A DNA stretch of 64,000 nucleotides from Gari tellinella (GCA_922989275.2 OV277867.1:38864070-38928069); one strand, 5' to 3'. Shown: positions 52,485-63,519, numbered from the stretch's first letter. Notes: generated by a model from the letters alone, not told the origin. Program-made: numbers and translations.

Positions 52485-53350
52485 AATGCATAAACCAATA
52501 CAAAGAGCAACGATCAGCATCAAGGAGCACTAATTACGAGGTATTTACATCGTAATGGTAATATTCAACTATTGAAGGAATGTCAAATATACCCCTCGCG
52601 AAATTGGAATTGTAACCCTTTCATGTTCAAAGGACTGAGTTCACTAAGGGGTGAAATTGGCCCTATTTCAGATTTCACCAAAAATTTGACATTTTGATGC
52701 TGGTGGTGGATTTGGAAAGAAAACAACATTTTTTTTCTCTATAATAAAGATCATGTTGCCATAGCAACCATTTTCAGTTGCTCATCTAAAATTACGTTTT
52801 TCATCAATTATTGAGCATATTATCATTGGAACATTATTTTATCAACTTTAAAATACAAAGATATGATGTAGCATTAGCCAAGTTGAAGACCTCAACATTA
52901 ACGGAAAAATAAAGATACTGTTACCATAGCAACCAGCAAAATTTAGTCTAGAAAAACATGTCTCTCTATATTATTCCTTGAATATGCCTTGTAATTTGAT
53001 TTTTTACAGTGAGGGTTTATCAGCGGCTGATCAGGATCAGGACCAAAACTGTTCGCAAATGCGCTTAATGACGTCATTCAGAGTGAAAGGGTCAAGTCTA
53101 TACCAAACACAGAAGAACAATTTTCAGTGAATTTGTCAATTTTTGCGCATCTTCTTGTCAGGGAAGATAATTGCATACGAATCATACGGTAATGTAAAAT
53201 GTGACAATGACAAGTTAACCAATTCAGAATATGATAGAGATGTATTGAATGTTTAACTGAAAAAGAAATATAAATTATCTAGAGTTATCAACTCTAAATA
53301 GAATAAAGATGTCTTCGGTTCTGAATATTTCCACAAAATATCAGTGTCGT
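52485..53350. other. Intergenic, little recognised
   Basis: A half m1 module (GCGGCTGATCAGGATCAGG) lies at 53022-53060. The remainder is AT-rich. Confidence 0.4.
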
Positions 53351-56300
53351 TATAGATAGATAGATAGATAGATTTATTTCAATATCATGTAACATGACAA
53401 TAGCTAACAACACACACATACATCTTAAAACAAAACACAATTTATAAAAAATGCAATGATTATATATATGTTGTGTTATGAACTATGTCAGTCACATCAA
53501 TATCAAGGATTATAAATACCACGAATGAGGAACAATGTTGTTCACCACCCGTGGGATTACACAAAAAAGAGAAAAGACATCTCTTATTTCCATTGTGGTC
53601 CTTATTGATATTGATGGTCTGACATAGAGAGGCATGATCTATGAACTAATAAGATTAAATAATAAATTAAAAATAATACTGAGTATATTTTGTTAATTAC
53701 CAAACCAGTCCCTACCCTTAATTATGATAAAAATTAAAGACTGACGTAGAAAAGTATGAAATAAACTATCCATATTAAAATAATAACAATAGGTTTGCTT
53801 ATAAGATAAACAAATCGGTGTAAAAATATATTAGAATGAGATCATTGACAATACACTGAAGTTTACATTATTGTATCTTAACTTTTGACTATAAATATTA
53901 CTTAAAGATGAGTTACACTATTGAATCTTAACTTATGATTATAAATATTACTTACTCGTATATATGAGTTCCATTAACCAATAAATTTCTCTTAGATGTT
54001 CATATTATGACTTAAAATGTGATCTTTTACTCCCCTCTTGAACTTTGCTAAAGTTGACATACTTCTAAGATGTGCAGGTACTTTGTTCCATAGTGTACAT
54101 CCGTTGTAGGAAAATGATGTGAGACCAAAACCTTTGACCTTAGGGGGTACAAATGAACCGGTCTGACTAGATCTGGTTTCGTAAGCATGAACAGTATCTT
54201 GAGCTGTAAAATTTTGACTCATATAGTCAGGACTTAGACCATTTTTTATCTTAAAAACATGACAGAGAACAATTTGGTCGACCCTTCTTGAAACGTTTAA
54301 CCAATCGAGAGAGGTAAAGTGTTCATGTTTAATACTAGATCTGGGATCCAAATTGAGTACAAAACGGACAATCTTATTCTGCGTAACCTGAAGCTTGTCT
54401 TTCCAAAACTTAGTTAACCCATAATACCAAAAGGAACAGGAATAATCAAAATGACACTGAATGAGAGCTGAAACTAACAACCTTTTTGTATGTTCAGTAA
54501 GATAACTCCGTTTCCTGTATAAGAATTTTAACCTAGCATTAGCTTTCTTGACAATTGAGCTAGCCATTGCTTCACCTGTTAAATGTTGATCTATAGTAGC
54601 TCCAAGATATTTGACCGACGAAGTAGACTGAATAGCCTGACCATTACATGTGACATCAAGATTCGTATTTGATTGAAGCTTACGTTTGGAGCCAAAAATA
54701 ATAGATTCTGTTTTTCCTAAGTGTAAAGACAACTTGTTATCCACCAGCCACTGATTAACCACTTCAAGATCCTCCGACAACTCTCGCTCTATTTGAGACT
54801 TATTTTTACCAGAAACCATGATAGCAGAATCATCAGCATATAGTAATAATTTGTTTTTGACAACAGCAGACATGTCATTCACATAAATTAAAAATAATAA
54901 GGGGCCAAGTATAGATCCTTGGGGTACACCACAAGTTACATCACGAGGGTTAGAGAATGTTCCAGAGACATCAACTAATTGTTTCCTGTCTGAGAGGTAT
55001 GAGTTAAACCATTTAAGAATATCGTGCCCAAGACCAATAGCTTCTAATTTCATCAAAAGTATTGAATGCTTTCTGCAAATCAAGTAAAATCATGCCGATA
55101 TAATTACGTTTATCCATTTGAGATTTGATATAATCTGAAAGATGAATGAGACAAGTATCAGTTGAAAACAGTTTTCTAAAGCCCGACTGAAGTTCATACA
55201 ACAGATTTTTCTCACTGAGGTAAGAGTCAACCTGGTCATAGACAACCCTTTCAAACACCTTGGATAAAATGCATAGTATTGACACCGGGCGATAGTTACC
55301 CACTTCTGTTTTGTCATTCTTCTTGAAAAGGGGAACAACCCGTGCTGATTTTAAATCATCAGGGACAACTCCTTGTATCAGGGACAGATTGATAATATGC
55401 GTGAGCGGACAAGCTATTATAGTTGCACTATCTCTTACAAATTTGCTAGGAATACCATCAAGTCCAGTGGATTTATTCACACTAAGTTTATTTAAATACT
55501 TCAAAATATGGTTTTCTGACAAAATAGAAAAAGAAAAATTATTAGGTATCACCCCTTTCTGTGCATAGAATTTCAAAACAAATTCTCTTCCAAATCTACC
55601 AAGAGACTTGGGCAGTTTTTCAACTAGTTTTGCAGCAACAGTTGTATAAAATACATTGAACTTCTCAGAGATTGACTGTTTATCAAAACATATGTCATTA
55701 CTCTCACCCATTTTGAGACCAATATTTGAACATGATAATGATTTAGACTTTTTTGTAGGTAGACCAAGGTGTTTGAGAGCATCCCAAAGAGACTTAGAGT
55801 CTGATTTGTTTTCTTCCAGTTTGTGTTTAAAATAGTCCTGTTTTGCCTTATGAATAAGTTGTTGTGTTCTATTTCTATGTTGTCTAAAACTAACTAAATT
55901 TTCATCACTTTTGTCCTTTCTATATCTATTAAAACCTGCATCTCTTTCTTTCATACTTTGTAGAATCTCTTGTGTCATCCATGGTTCAGTTCTTTGCTTT
56001 ATTCTTACTTGTTTCACAGGTGCTACATTGTTAACAACAGATAAAAATATTGATTTAAAAGAATCCCATGCAACTGATACATTATCACATAATAAAACTG
56101 AACTCCAGTCTGCATTTAGCAAAGTATTTTGAAAATCATCTTTGTTGTAGTTCTTCATAGATCGGATTTTTGTGGTATTATGTAAACCTATAAACTCTTT
56201 ACTAACTTTTCTGGTACAAAATGTCATTAAATGATCACTGATACAGGTATTTATTACACCAGACTGTGATATTTTATCACTATCAGATACTAAAATGAGA

Positions 56301-57184
56301 TCAATAATAGTTGACGTTGCATGACCAATTCTGGTAAAACTAGAAATGAGTTGTTTGAAATGAAACATATCCATAAAATTCCTTAGACTATTGACTAATT
56401 TACATCTCTTGTTTGACTTAGATACATCTGTATTAAAATCACCTAAAATAACTGTTTCCTGAGTTAAAAAGTCAGCAGTCTCTGAACCTATAGATTCAAA
56501 TAGATCATAAAAAACAGTTTGTTTTGGAGGCCTATAAACAGTTCCACAACGTATTGGCTTAGATTTAGGTAATAAAATATCACACCACACAGCTTCCAAG
56601 TCCTTGTTCTGAAGGTCATCACGAACATTATACGTAAGGTCGCTTCTAATGTAGGAACACACCCCGCCGCCATGTCTATTTCTGTCGTTTCTGATGAGAT
56701 TATAGTTGGTGATGCTTATTTCAGAGTCAAAAATAGTGGAGTCTAACCAAGTTTCACTATAAGATAAAACTGCAGCGTTGGTTTTACGCGCTAAGATTCT
56801 CACATCGTCCATTTTCGGCAATAAACTACGAACATTCAGATGAATAAAATGCAGCCCACGTTTCCTGAATACTTGATAATTGTCAGAATCAGGCCCAGGA
56901 CACTGGTGCACATCACCACACAACAGTATGCAAAGTGCGAGGAAGAATCTGTGTCTGTGAGTTCTATAGTAGGATGAAGTGTTCTCCTTTACGGAATGAC
57001 TATTCAGGTTGACGAAAACGTTGTAGTAGGACAGTTTTCCATAACTGACAGGTGATATGTGTTGGCTATCAGTGATCCAGTTTCCATCACGACATGGATA
57101 TGACGTGGTCACAGTCAAGTTATCTTCTCTAAATACAATGCTGAGATATATAGTTAGGGATATAAATGTCTGAATGTAATTCAT
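53351..57184 (-). mobile_element. Near-full-length LINE (CR1/Jockey group)
   Basis: On the minus strand it runs from an ORF2 start to a (TCTA)n tail at 53373-53351. Some 5' UTR probably lies above 57184 but its edge is not visible. It holds endonuclease and reverse transcriptase in one ORF, now broken once. Confidence 0.88.
53992..57184 (-). pseudogene. LINE ORF2: endonuclease and reverse transcriptase, frameshifted
   Basis: The first frame (57184-55013) starts at ATG, has a hydrophobic and Cys-containing N terminus with GDVHQCPGP at residues 90-98, then the APE-type endonuclease (HLNVRSLLPK, SETWLDS, YRPPKQT, ILGDFNTD, CISDHLM) and the first half of the reverse transcriptase (STGLDGIP, YRPVSILCI, LLDLQKAF). 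The frame is lost near 55045. The second frame (to 53992) continues MKLEAIGLG, CGVPQGSILGPLLFLIYVND and the catalytic YADD, ending in CTLWNKVPAHLR. Only this one lesion is visible in about 1060 codons, so the copy died recently. Confidence 0.88.
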
Positions 57185-57189
57185 TTTGC

Positions 57190-57537
57190 CAAATAATGAG
57201 TTCAGGTTTCACAGCAATTTACAACGAGTTCAGGTTTCACAGTCGATGTCAGAATATTATGACATCCGGAATCAAAATGATATCCGAATATAGGTACAGT
57301 TTTTTGCTGTCTTTATTTTGTCTTTGTAAACAGCTCTGCGATACGTAATTCACATTGACGCTTATTCAAATCAAAGTTCACATTACCGTTGTCATTTTCA
57401 TGTAGAGTTAAATACTTCAGCTGTCTTCTTTATATTAAAAATTAGAGTTTTAAAAATGAAAATAAAGATATCGTGCCACCCTATCGGTCAGAGACCACCA
57501 TCCATTAAGCATTACACTTTACAGCTTAGTGACCCGT
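57190..57537. other. LINE 5' flank, nothing recognised
   Basis: A short direct repeat GAGTTCAGGTTTCACAG occurs at 57200 and 57227; it may belong to the LINE 5' UTR. Confidence 0.4.
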
Positions 57538-57700
57538 TCATACATCATTAACAAACAGTGTACTAGAAAAGAGTATTTAGCCTATGCCAACTTTGTAGAA
57601 CCTGATCAGAGGGATACTACAGGAGCCTTCTGATCAAAGTTGTGTGTTTTTGTCATATGACCATTCAGCCGACTGAATATTTACTGTCATTTCATAATAT
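57538..57700. repeat. Family E core fragment
   Basis: CATTAACAAACAGTGTAC and hairpin GATCAGAGGGATACTACAGG. Confidence 0.5.
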
Positions 57701-57739
57701 TATGAAGGAAACTTTAGAAAATGTGATCGATAGGTTTTG

Positions 57740-57900
57740 ATTTGAACTACAAATAGTTTGTAGCCAGATCAGACGCTCGACAACCCGGCGTCTGATCAGG
57801 CACCAATCTGTTTGCCACTCAAGTAAAATTAGCACATAAAAAATGTAATTTTCTACCACTTATTGCATTAATTTTCGTTTTGTTTTTTGTACAACATGAA
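57740..57900. repeat. Family A core, ends decayed
   Basis: GTAGCCAGATCAGACGCTCG pairs with CGGCGTCTGATCAGGCACC. Confidence 0.6.
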
Positions 57901-58254
57901 CAACAAACAACTCGTATTGATAAACCCTTGTAAAAAGAACAATACTCTAAATAAGCACCACCAATTACGATAATTATTTCCAAAGTGGTACAACAGATAA
58001 GAGGTTATTCCATACTAATAAAAACATTGTGTATTTAAACAATTATATACATTGGAAACAATTTAGAATCAAATCAAAAGCTGGATAACTCCTAAGTCTG
58101 ATAAGGATTCAAATGGTTTGCAAGTCAGATTAAAATGGATCGTCATCATTTTCGACAAATTAACACGTTCATTAATATAATGCCTCGCATATGCATTTGT
58201 GTTTCATTTTGTTTAAGTGTAAATATTTACATTCGCCCCCTTCAATTTCATTGA
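57901..58254. other. Intergenic, half m1 remnant only
   Basis: A decayed pair around AAAGCTGGATAACTCC is at 58045-58125. Confidence 0.35.
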
Positions 58255-58770
58255 AACATTGACGTTTAATTCATATAAATACACTTGCTCGAGGGGCGGG
58301 ACTTGTGAATAGCTTTCGCAGAGGAGGAGGGTCTTATGGATCTTTTCTCCGCGAATTAATCTTTCGAACTCGAGCAACAGATATTTGGCGGGTTTTTTTT
58401 CTTCAAATATTCTTCTTAACAAATGTATACCTTCGTATTAGCGGAAACCATGATTATGGACTAAACTTCTTCTTTATTAATGAGACAAATTTCAAGAAAA
58501 TTGAAACACTTTATAAACAGCATCCGTCTGCATTTCTTTATGACAGAAATAATCAATATATTTATCCTAGTTTAAAAATGACGTAATTTCAAATAAAAAT
58601 GCATGTTCGCGCCAAACTGTCAAATTTATGACGTTAAATGTTTACAATTGAATTTATTTTATTGCGTTCGAATATATACAGCTTCTGTAATGCGGCTATG
58701 ACTGTTCCCTGCAGGGTACACATTATTCGTGTTAACAACCTCTAATACGGATTAAACATACATGCATACA
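58255..58770 (+). repeat. Third copy of the promoter-bearing repeat
   Basis: TGACGTTTAATTCATATAAA, then CTCGAGGGGCGGGACTTGTG, CGCAGAGGAGG and CCGCGAATTAAT match 34680-34560 on the other strand. GTACACATTATTCGTGTTAAC near 58717 matches 34525-34500. It contains a 93-codon frame (58305-58586) that I do not call. Confidence 0.6.
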
Positions 58771-58847
58771 TGTACTAATAAAATGTTCATTCAGTATTAG
58801 AAATAACAAAAAAACATATAATGTAAAAAATAAATGAAATGAATATT

Positions 58848-58975
58848 TTCGGCGTTTTATCTAAGTAAAAGACAGAAAATGATCAGCGATTTAACCATGA
58901 ATCGTTAGCGTGATTCATGGATTTTCCGATCATTTTCTGTCGTTTACTTTGCTTAAACGCCGAAAAACAAATATG
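58848..58975. repeat. Long hairpin
   Basis: Arms with TCGGCGTTT and GACAGAAAATGATC pair with their inverses around AATCGTTAGCGTGATT. Confidence 0.75.
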
Positions 58976-59274
58976 TTCATTTCTTGAATAACAACGTTTC
59001 CCCCACTGTAGCATGTAAGGCAACCTATTAAAGAGATGGGACATATCACCATCGCGTAATTGTCCAATTTCAGCTACTCATAATGTATATAAAACAAATG
59101 CATGTAACGCTAGGCAAAATTTGACAACGACACGTAAACTAATTTATACCATAATTGAGATTTATAGCGTTTTTAACTGCAAAGGGCATATATGTTATCT
59201 TCAGATAGCATTTCTAAATAGAGTAATTACATCCAAGGTTAGGGTGTTTTCACAAAATGTCAAAATCTTTAACC

Positions 59275-59665
59275 TTAACCCCTTTACTGCCATGAGATCA
59301 ACGATACAGTGGAGAATCTGTTATTCTTTCCCAATAAACGCGTTTACGCTAAAACTATTATTTCTATTGCAAACAGTTTGGAGCCAGATCAGACGCCGGG
59401 TAACCCGGCGTCTGATCAGGCTCCATACTGTTTGCCACCAAGATAAACATGAATTATCAGAATTGTCCAAAAATTGCACTTTTCTACGTTTTAGTGCTAT
59501 GCGTTTGCGTACGTTTGCGTTTAAACGGGAAAGAATAACAGATTCTCCACTGTACCATACAATTGTCGTCTGCTTTTATTTCTCAAATTAAAAAAAAACC
59601 CAGGTATTGTGATCTAAGAGATATTTAAATGAGGATCAAACTGTTTGCAAATAACCATTGTACTT
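59275..59665. mobile_element. Family G element split by family A
   Basis: TTAACCCCTTTACTGCC at the left; after the insertion it continues ATTGTCGTCTGCTTTTATTT and half an m1 arm. Confidence 0.65.
59307..59552. mobile_element. Family A MITE, full length
   Basis: CAGTGGAGAATCTG to CAGATTCTCCACTG with TA outside, nested in family G. Confidence 0.92.
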
Positions 59666-59669
59666 GGAG

Positions 59670-59919
59670 TTAACTCTTTGAACCCTAGTCCCGCATATAG
59701 GCGTCCTTATCAAACATGTACATGTGAATAGTATACATGTCATATGCAAATAGTGAAGACCCAGATCAGAGGGCTCCGAAAGGAGCCCTCTGATCAGGGT
59801 CTTCACTGTTTGTCACAAGGCTAAACATTGACAAAAACAACCCTTAAAAGTCAGAAATGGACTAGACTAAAATGGAAACTGGAATTGTCCATTTTAAGTT
59901 TCAGGGAGGAACGAGTTAA
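59670..59919. mobile_element. Family E MITE, full length
   Basis: TTAACTCTTTGAACCC and AGGGAGGAACGAGTTAA; perfect hairpin GGGCTCCGAAAGGAGCCC. Confidence 0.87.
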
Positions 59920-60280
59920 GCAGTGATAAGGTCAACCCATTAACACAAAGTGAAGCATATGTCAGTTACAAACTGAGTTCCGCATGATCTCACGTAAATC
60001 ATTAACTGAGAGAAATAAAAGAAATTTGAAACTTGAAATTTGGAACAAAACGGAACAATTCCGTAATTTGATCACATGTTACTAATATACATGTCGTTAT
60101 ATGACCTTGAACAAAATATAACCAGATACTTACTTAGGAAGTAGAACATTAAACTCTCAAATCAGTGATAATGAAGTTAATGATTAAGACAACTCATGAC
60201 ATTGTTAGGCAATATTCTTGTGGCGGAAGGGGAAGGTGGCAAACTAATGTTATGCTAAACTACATTATCTGATTACAATT
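59920..60280. other. Intergenic, nothing recognised
   Basis: No repeat ends or gene-like frames. Confidence 0.35.
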
Positions 60281-60400
60281 TGTGAAGAGTAAACATGTCC
60301 TGTGCAAACACTGTAGACAAGTGACCATTATATTTTTTGTATGCTGATCAGGGGACACGTACAATAGGAGCCTTCGGGTCATACATATTCAATTTAGGAA
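60281..60400. repeat. Family E remnant
   Basis: GTCCTGTGCAAACACTGTAGAC and CTGATCAGGGGACACG. Confidence 0.45.
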
Positions 60401-60586
60401 ATTCATATTGTTTTATTCCAAAGTTTCACAATTATGATTAACTAAAAGAACTAGGGACGGTCAATGCACCTTAATAGGTACATTTGGGGAGAGTTATTGT
60501 GAACATGAAACGATTCTGATATACCGGTATAATATCTGTATTTGTGTTTTTAATATATGTAAAGATGCCATGTGAAGAAGGTGCAT

Positions 60587-60760
60587 GACTTTATGATGCG
60601 ACATATTCGATCCATCCTGAGGATATCCTGGAATGACAAGGTGACAAACCTGGAAGTACTGGATAGAGCAGGACTGTCATCCATGAAAGACCTCCTGGTC
60701 AGAAAGAATATTTGATGGACTGGACACCTTATGAGGATGTCACAAGACAGACTCCCAAAC
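60587..60760 (+). pseudogene. LINE reverse-transcriptase C-terminal fragment
   Basis: It reads RHIRSILRISWNDKVTN, LEVLDRAGLSSM, then a stop and WTGHLMRM and DRLPN. This pattern is typical of the C-terminal region of LINE ORF2 proteins. A TGA interrupts it at about 60712. It lies in the presumed 3' UTR of the sulfotransferase gene, antisense. Confidence 0.75.
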
Positions 60761-60777
60761 ACAGATCCTGTTCTCAG

Positions 60778-60893
60778 TGAATTCAAGCTGTTTGCAAATG
60801 TAAGCCAATTTCCCTCCATATAACGTCTTCCTCCGAAAAGCACACACAATCTATGTCTCCCATTTGATGTCGTTGTAGAGAGGGGGCGCTGTA
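60778..60893. mobile_element. Family F MITE, right part
   Basis: m1 half arm, TTCCCTCCATATAACGTC, then GTAGAGAGGGGGCGCTG. It ends 32 bases from the sulfotransferase stop codon. Confidence 0.7.
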
Positions 60894-60925
60894 GTAGAAA
60901 CTGTCATACACCTGTTTGAAATGCA

Positions 60926-61029
60926 TTATTCGTATACGATATCTGTGTCTTTCAACTCCTTCTTGATGAGTTCGTCCATCTTTGCAATAAGTCCATCGGA
61001 CAATTCTTTCTTCCAACCAGATACCTCAC
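60926..61029 (-). CDS. Sulfotransferase final exon
   Basis: The acceptor TTACAG precedes GTGAGGTATCTGG; the first codon (Gly) is split. It encodes EVSGWKKELSDGL, AKMDELIKKELKDTD and IVYE, then TAA at 60928-60926. Confidence 0.88.
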
Positions 61030-62730
61030 CTGTAACAGCAATACTGCATATAATGGACGAATTGCGTATAATACACGTTTAACCAATTTCCCCATGGCCT
61101 GTTTATAGTTTTGAAAATGCAGTGCTCCCTCCCAACAACATCCTTCTGAATTACGATTCCCTCCTTCAAACAACACTTGCCACTGTTCCCCAAACAAGTA
61201 AATTATGTCCAACCTTTCCACGGCTGCAAACTTGTCGTCTGCTGATTTATTTCAAAGTCACATACTTTTTATTTTGACAGAAAGACACATGAGGAGTGAC
61301 AAACCACTTGAATCCAGACCACGATCTGGATTAAAGTTGTTTGCAAATGCAAGTAAACCCCCTCCTATAACAACTCAATCCGAAAAACACGCACAACCTT
61401 TGTCTCCCGTTTGGTTTTGTTGTAGAAAGGGAGTACTGTACATGTAAATGGTCACTTAAAGCAGCATGCGCATTAAGGAACATCCAGGAGCAATCTTTTT
61501 AATGCTCAGTCCATCTTATCTGGCAATATGTACCATTTGTATGTGCACAGACAAACACCGTTGACATCCCATGCTCTGCTTCTTAGTTTGGTCTACATTG
61601 CCAGATACCACAGAACTGATAATACCGCTACATAAAATGGCTCAGATGCACGCGGATGTCAACCAGTATAGATCAAGACCAGCCACCGCGTCTTTGACGC
61701 GATGGCTGGCCTTGATCTACTTTGTTTGAAATGCAATAACGCTGGTTTTCTCATGGCACGGCTTAAACCTTTTACTACCAACATTTCCGTGAGTTATTTT
61801 TTACCCCTTCACCGTTTCATTGTCGTCTGCTTCAATTTTGTTATTTGCAAATTCAATGTAGTATGACTTGAAAATATTGCTACGAATGTCAAACAATAAG
61901 GATTCTGATCAGACGCCGCGTTACGCGGCGTCTGATCAGAATCCAAACTGTTTGCAAACGCGCTTTCAAGCGTCATTGACAGGGAAAGGGCTAAAGTAAA
62001 TACAGCTGATACATGTACTTACAGTGGAGAATCTGTTATTCTTTCCCAATAAACGCGTTTACGCTAAAACTATTATTTGCAGTGCAAACAGTTTGGAGCC
62101 AGATTAGACGCCGGGTAACCCGGCGTCTGATCAGGCTCCAAACTGTTTGCCACCAAGATGAACAAGAATTATCAGAATTATCCAAAAGTTGTTCTTTTCT
62201 ACGTTTTAGTGCTTTGCGTTTGCGTACGTTTGCGTTTAAACGGGAAAGAATAACAGATTCTCCACTGTACATATTGCTAGTTTCCAGTGTTATACAGGGT
62301 GATGGATTCAGCTCGAGACCTGTACTTACGTTTGTCGTTAAGTGAAGGGCATTCTCTAATGTTGGTATAACTTGTGGCCCAACCCGTTTGCAATATCTTA
62401 TTAGCTATTGCTAACTTATATTCAAATATGCTGTAGAAACTGTTTATGTCGATAAATTTAATATATTTGTAATCTGATATTTGCGATAAAATATGGTTAA
62501 ATCAAACCGACAAATGGTGATTTGCTCATTATACATGTATATATACCTTTGTTCACGAAAGCGCCTTCTGTCTTGTCTGTGTAAAACGTTGCTTCGAAAT
62601 AAGCAAAGTTTACTGTCTTGTTGGTCTTCATACCCTCTAGGCTGGTGAATTCCATTATTCTATCTATCTGCTCGTCTGTCAAAACCTTCCCGAGAAAGTC
62701 AGCAATCTGTTTGATAGTCCCCCTTCGGTC
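60926..62730 (-). CDS. Cytosolic sulfotransferase, last two coding exons (partial)
   Basis: Exons 62730-62547 and 61029-60926 encode the C-terminal 95 residues of a SULT-type enzyme, which moves sulfate from PAPS to hydroxyl or amine substrates. GTIKQIADFLGKVLTDEQID matches the family helix; FTSLEGMKTNKTVNF matches the conserved SF..MK.NP..N stretch; FVNKG followed by GWKKELS corresponds to the FxRKGxxGDWKNxFT motif that binds PAPS. Exon length (184 bp) and borders match the vertebrate SULT penultimate exon. Two oddities: the usual Arg before Lys-Gly is Asn, and Gly-Asp-Trp is Ser-Gly-Trp. Upstream exons lie past the right edge. An AATAAA on this strand is at 60412-60417. Confidence 0.88.
61120..61438. 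mobile_element. Family F MITE in the sulfotransferase intron
   Basis: CAGTGCTCCCTCCCAACAAC and GTAGAAAGGGAGTACTG. The left m1 arm is deleted. Confidence 0.8.
61667..61722. repeat. Hairpin TAGATCAAGxCCAGCC
   Basis: Arms TAGATCAAGACCAGCC and GGCTGGCCTTGATCTA. A related hairpin is at 62882-62938. Confidence 0.7.
61793..61996. mobile_element. Family G MITE
   Basis: TTACCCCTTCACCG, TTGTCGTCTGCTTC, perfect m1 hairpin, then GACAGGGAAAGGGCTAA. Confidence 0.75.
62022..62267. mobile_element. Family A MITE, full length
   Basis: CAGTGGAGAATCTG to CAGATTCTCCACTG in the sulfotransferase intron, TA outside. Confidence 0.92.
62547..62730 (-). CDS. Sulfotransferase penultimate exon
   Basis: The acceptor TTTATAAG is followed by DRRGTIKQIADFLG; the donor is GTATAT after AAC AAA G. 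Phase is 0 in and 1 out. The frame upstream of 62730 stays open by chance but is not SULT-like. Confidence 0.87.
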
Positions 62731-62881
62731 CTTATAAAAGTGTAAATATGTATGGTTATCGCCAGTAAAAATTACAAGTCGCACTGGTGGAACAATCAAT
62801 TTTGTATTACAGAGGGTATTGGAACCTTGCTTGCATAGTGTATGAGCCGTGTCATGACAAAACCTGCCTCGTTGCATTTCA

Positions 62882-62938
62882 AACAGAGTAGATCAAGGCC
62901 AGCCAGACGCAGCGGCTCGCCTTGATCTACTCTGTTTG
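62882..62938. repeat. Hairpin AGTAGATCAAGGCCAGCC
   Basis: AGAGTAGATCAAGG and its inverse surround a short CG-rich loop. Confidence 0.65.
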
Positions 62939-63189
62939 AGATCCACAGTCATCTAAATCACTGTAACTAGCAGTATTGTATATGGCATTTGGTAGTGTAA
63001 TCCAAAAACAGATGTAGATGCCGGAGATGACGATGGTGCTTTGTCTGTATATGTACAAGGTTGCAATGCAAAACGGCAGGGTTTGTCATGGCACATCTCA
63101 TATGCTTTAGTCGTCTCCAACGTTACATTATCATTGGTGTGTCTGACATTTCTAATGTGTACACATGTGTACTAACATAGTCATTTTCA

Positions 63190-63355
63190 TTGCAAACAAT
63201 TTAGAGTCAGGTTAAACACAGGGTATCCGACGTCAGATCAGGCTGCAAGCTGTTTGCTACTGAGGTTTAAAACAAATAATCATAATTTTCAAATGGCTGC
63301 CATTTTCTTATTTCATTGTATTTCGTTTGCGTTTAGTGTCGTACTTATGGGAAAT
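63190..63355. repeat. Family A right two-thirds, old
   Basis: Decayed m1 hairpin and TTTCGTTTGCGTTTAGTG; no clean end. Confidence 0.5.
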
Positions 63356-63372
63356 AAATAGAGGATCTTGTA

Positions 63373-63519
63373 TGAGTGCTCATTATTCATCATTTTTAAT
63401 AAACGAGTTGACTAAAATAATATGACCCGAGCCTTGGCGAGCGTCATACATTGTATTCATTTTAGTCAACGAGTTTATTAAAAATGATAAATAATGAGCA
63501 CGAATGTGAGCTTCTATTT
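63373..63519. repeat. Foldback with GAGCC-GGCGAG loop
   Basis: TATGAGTGCTCATTATTC and its inverse flank the loop CCGAGCCTTGGCGAGCG; ends with TATTTATCACATAA like the element at 26601. Confidence 0.85.

Noticed and set aside
58305..58586. 93-codon plus-strand frame
   Set aside because: It lies in a dispersed repeat and the other copies do not keep the frame.
62731..62877. Extension of the sulfotransferase frame upstream of 62730
   Set aside because: The open frame continues only by chance. Similarity to sulfotransferases starts exactly after a splice acceptor.
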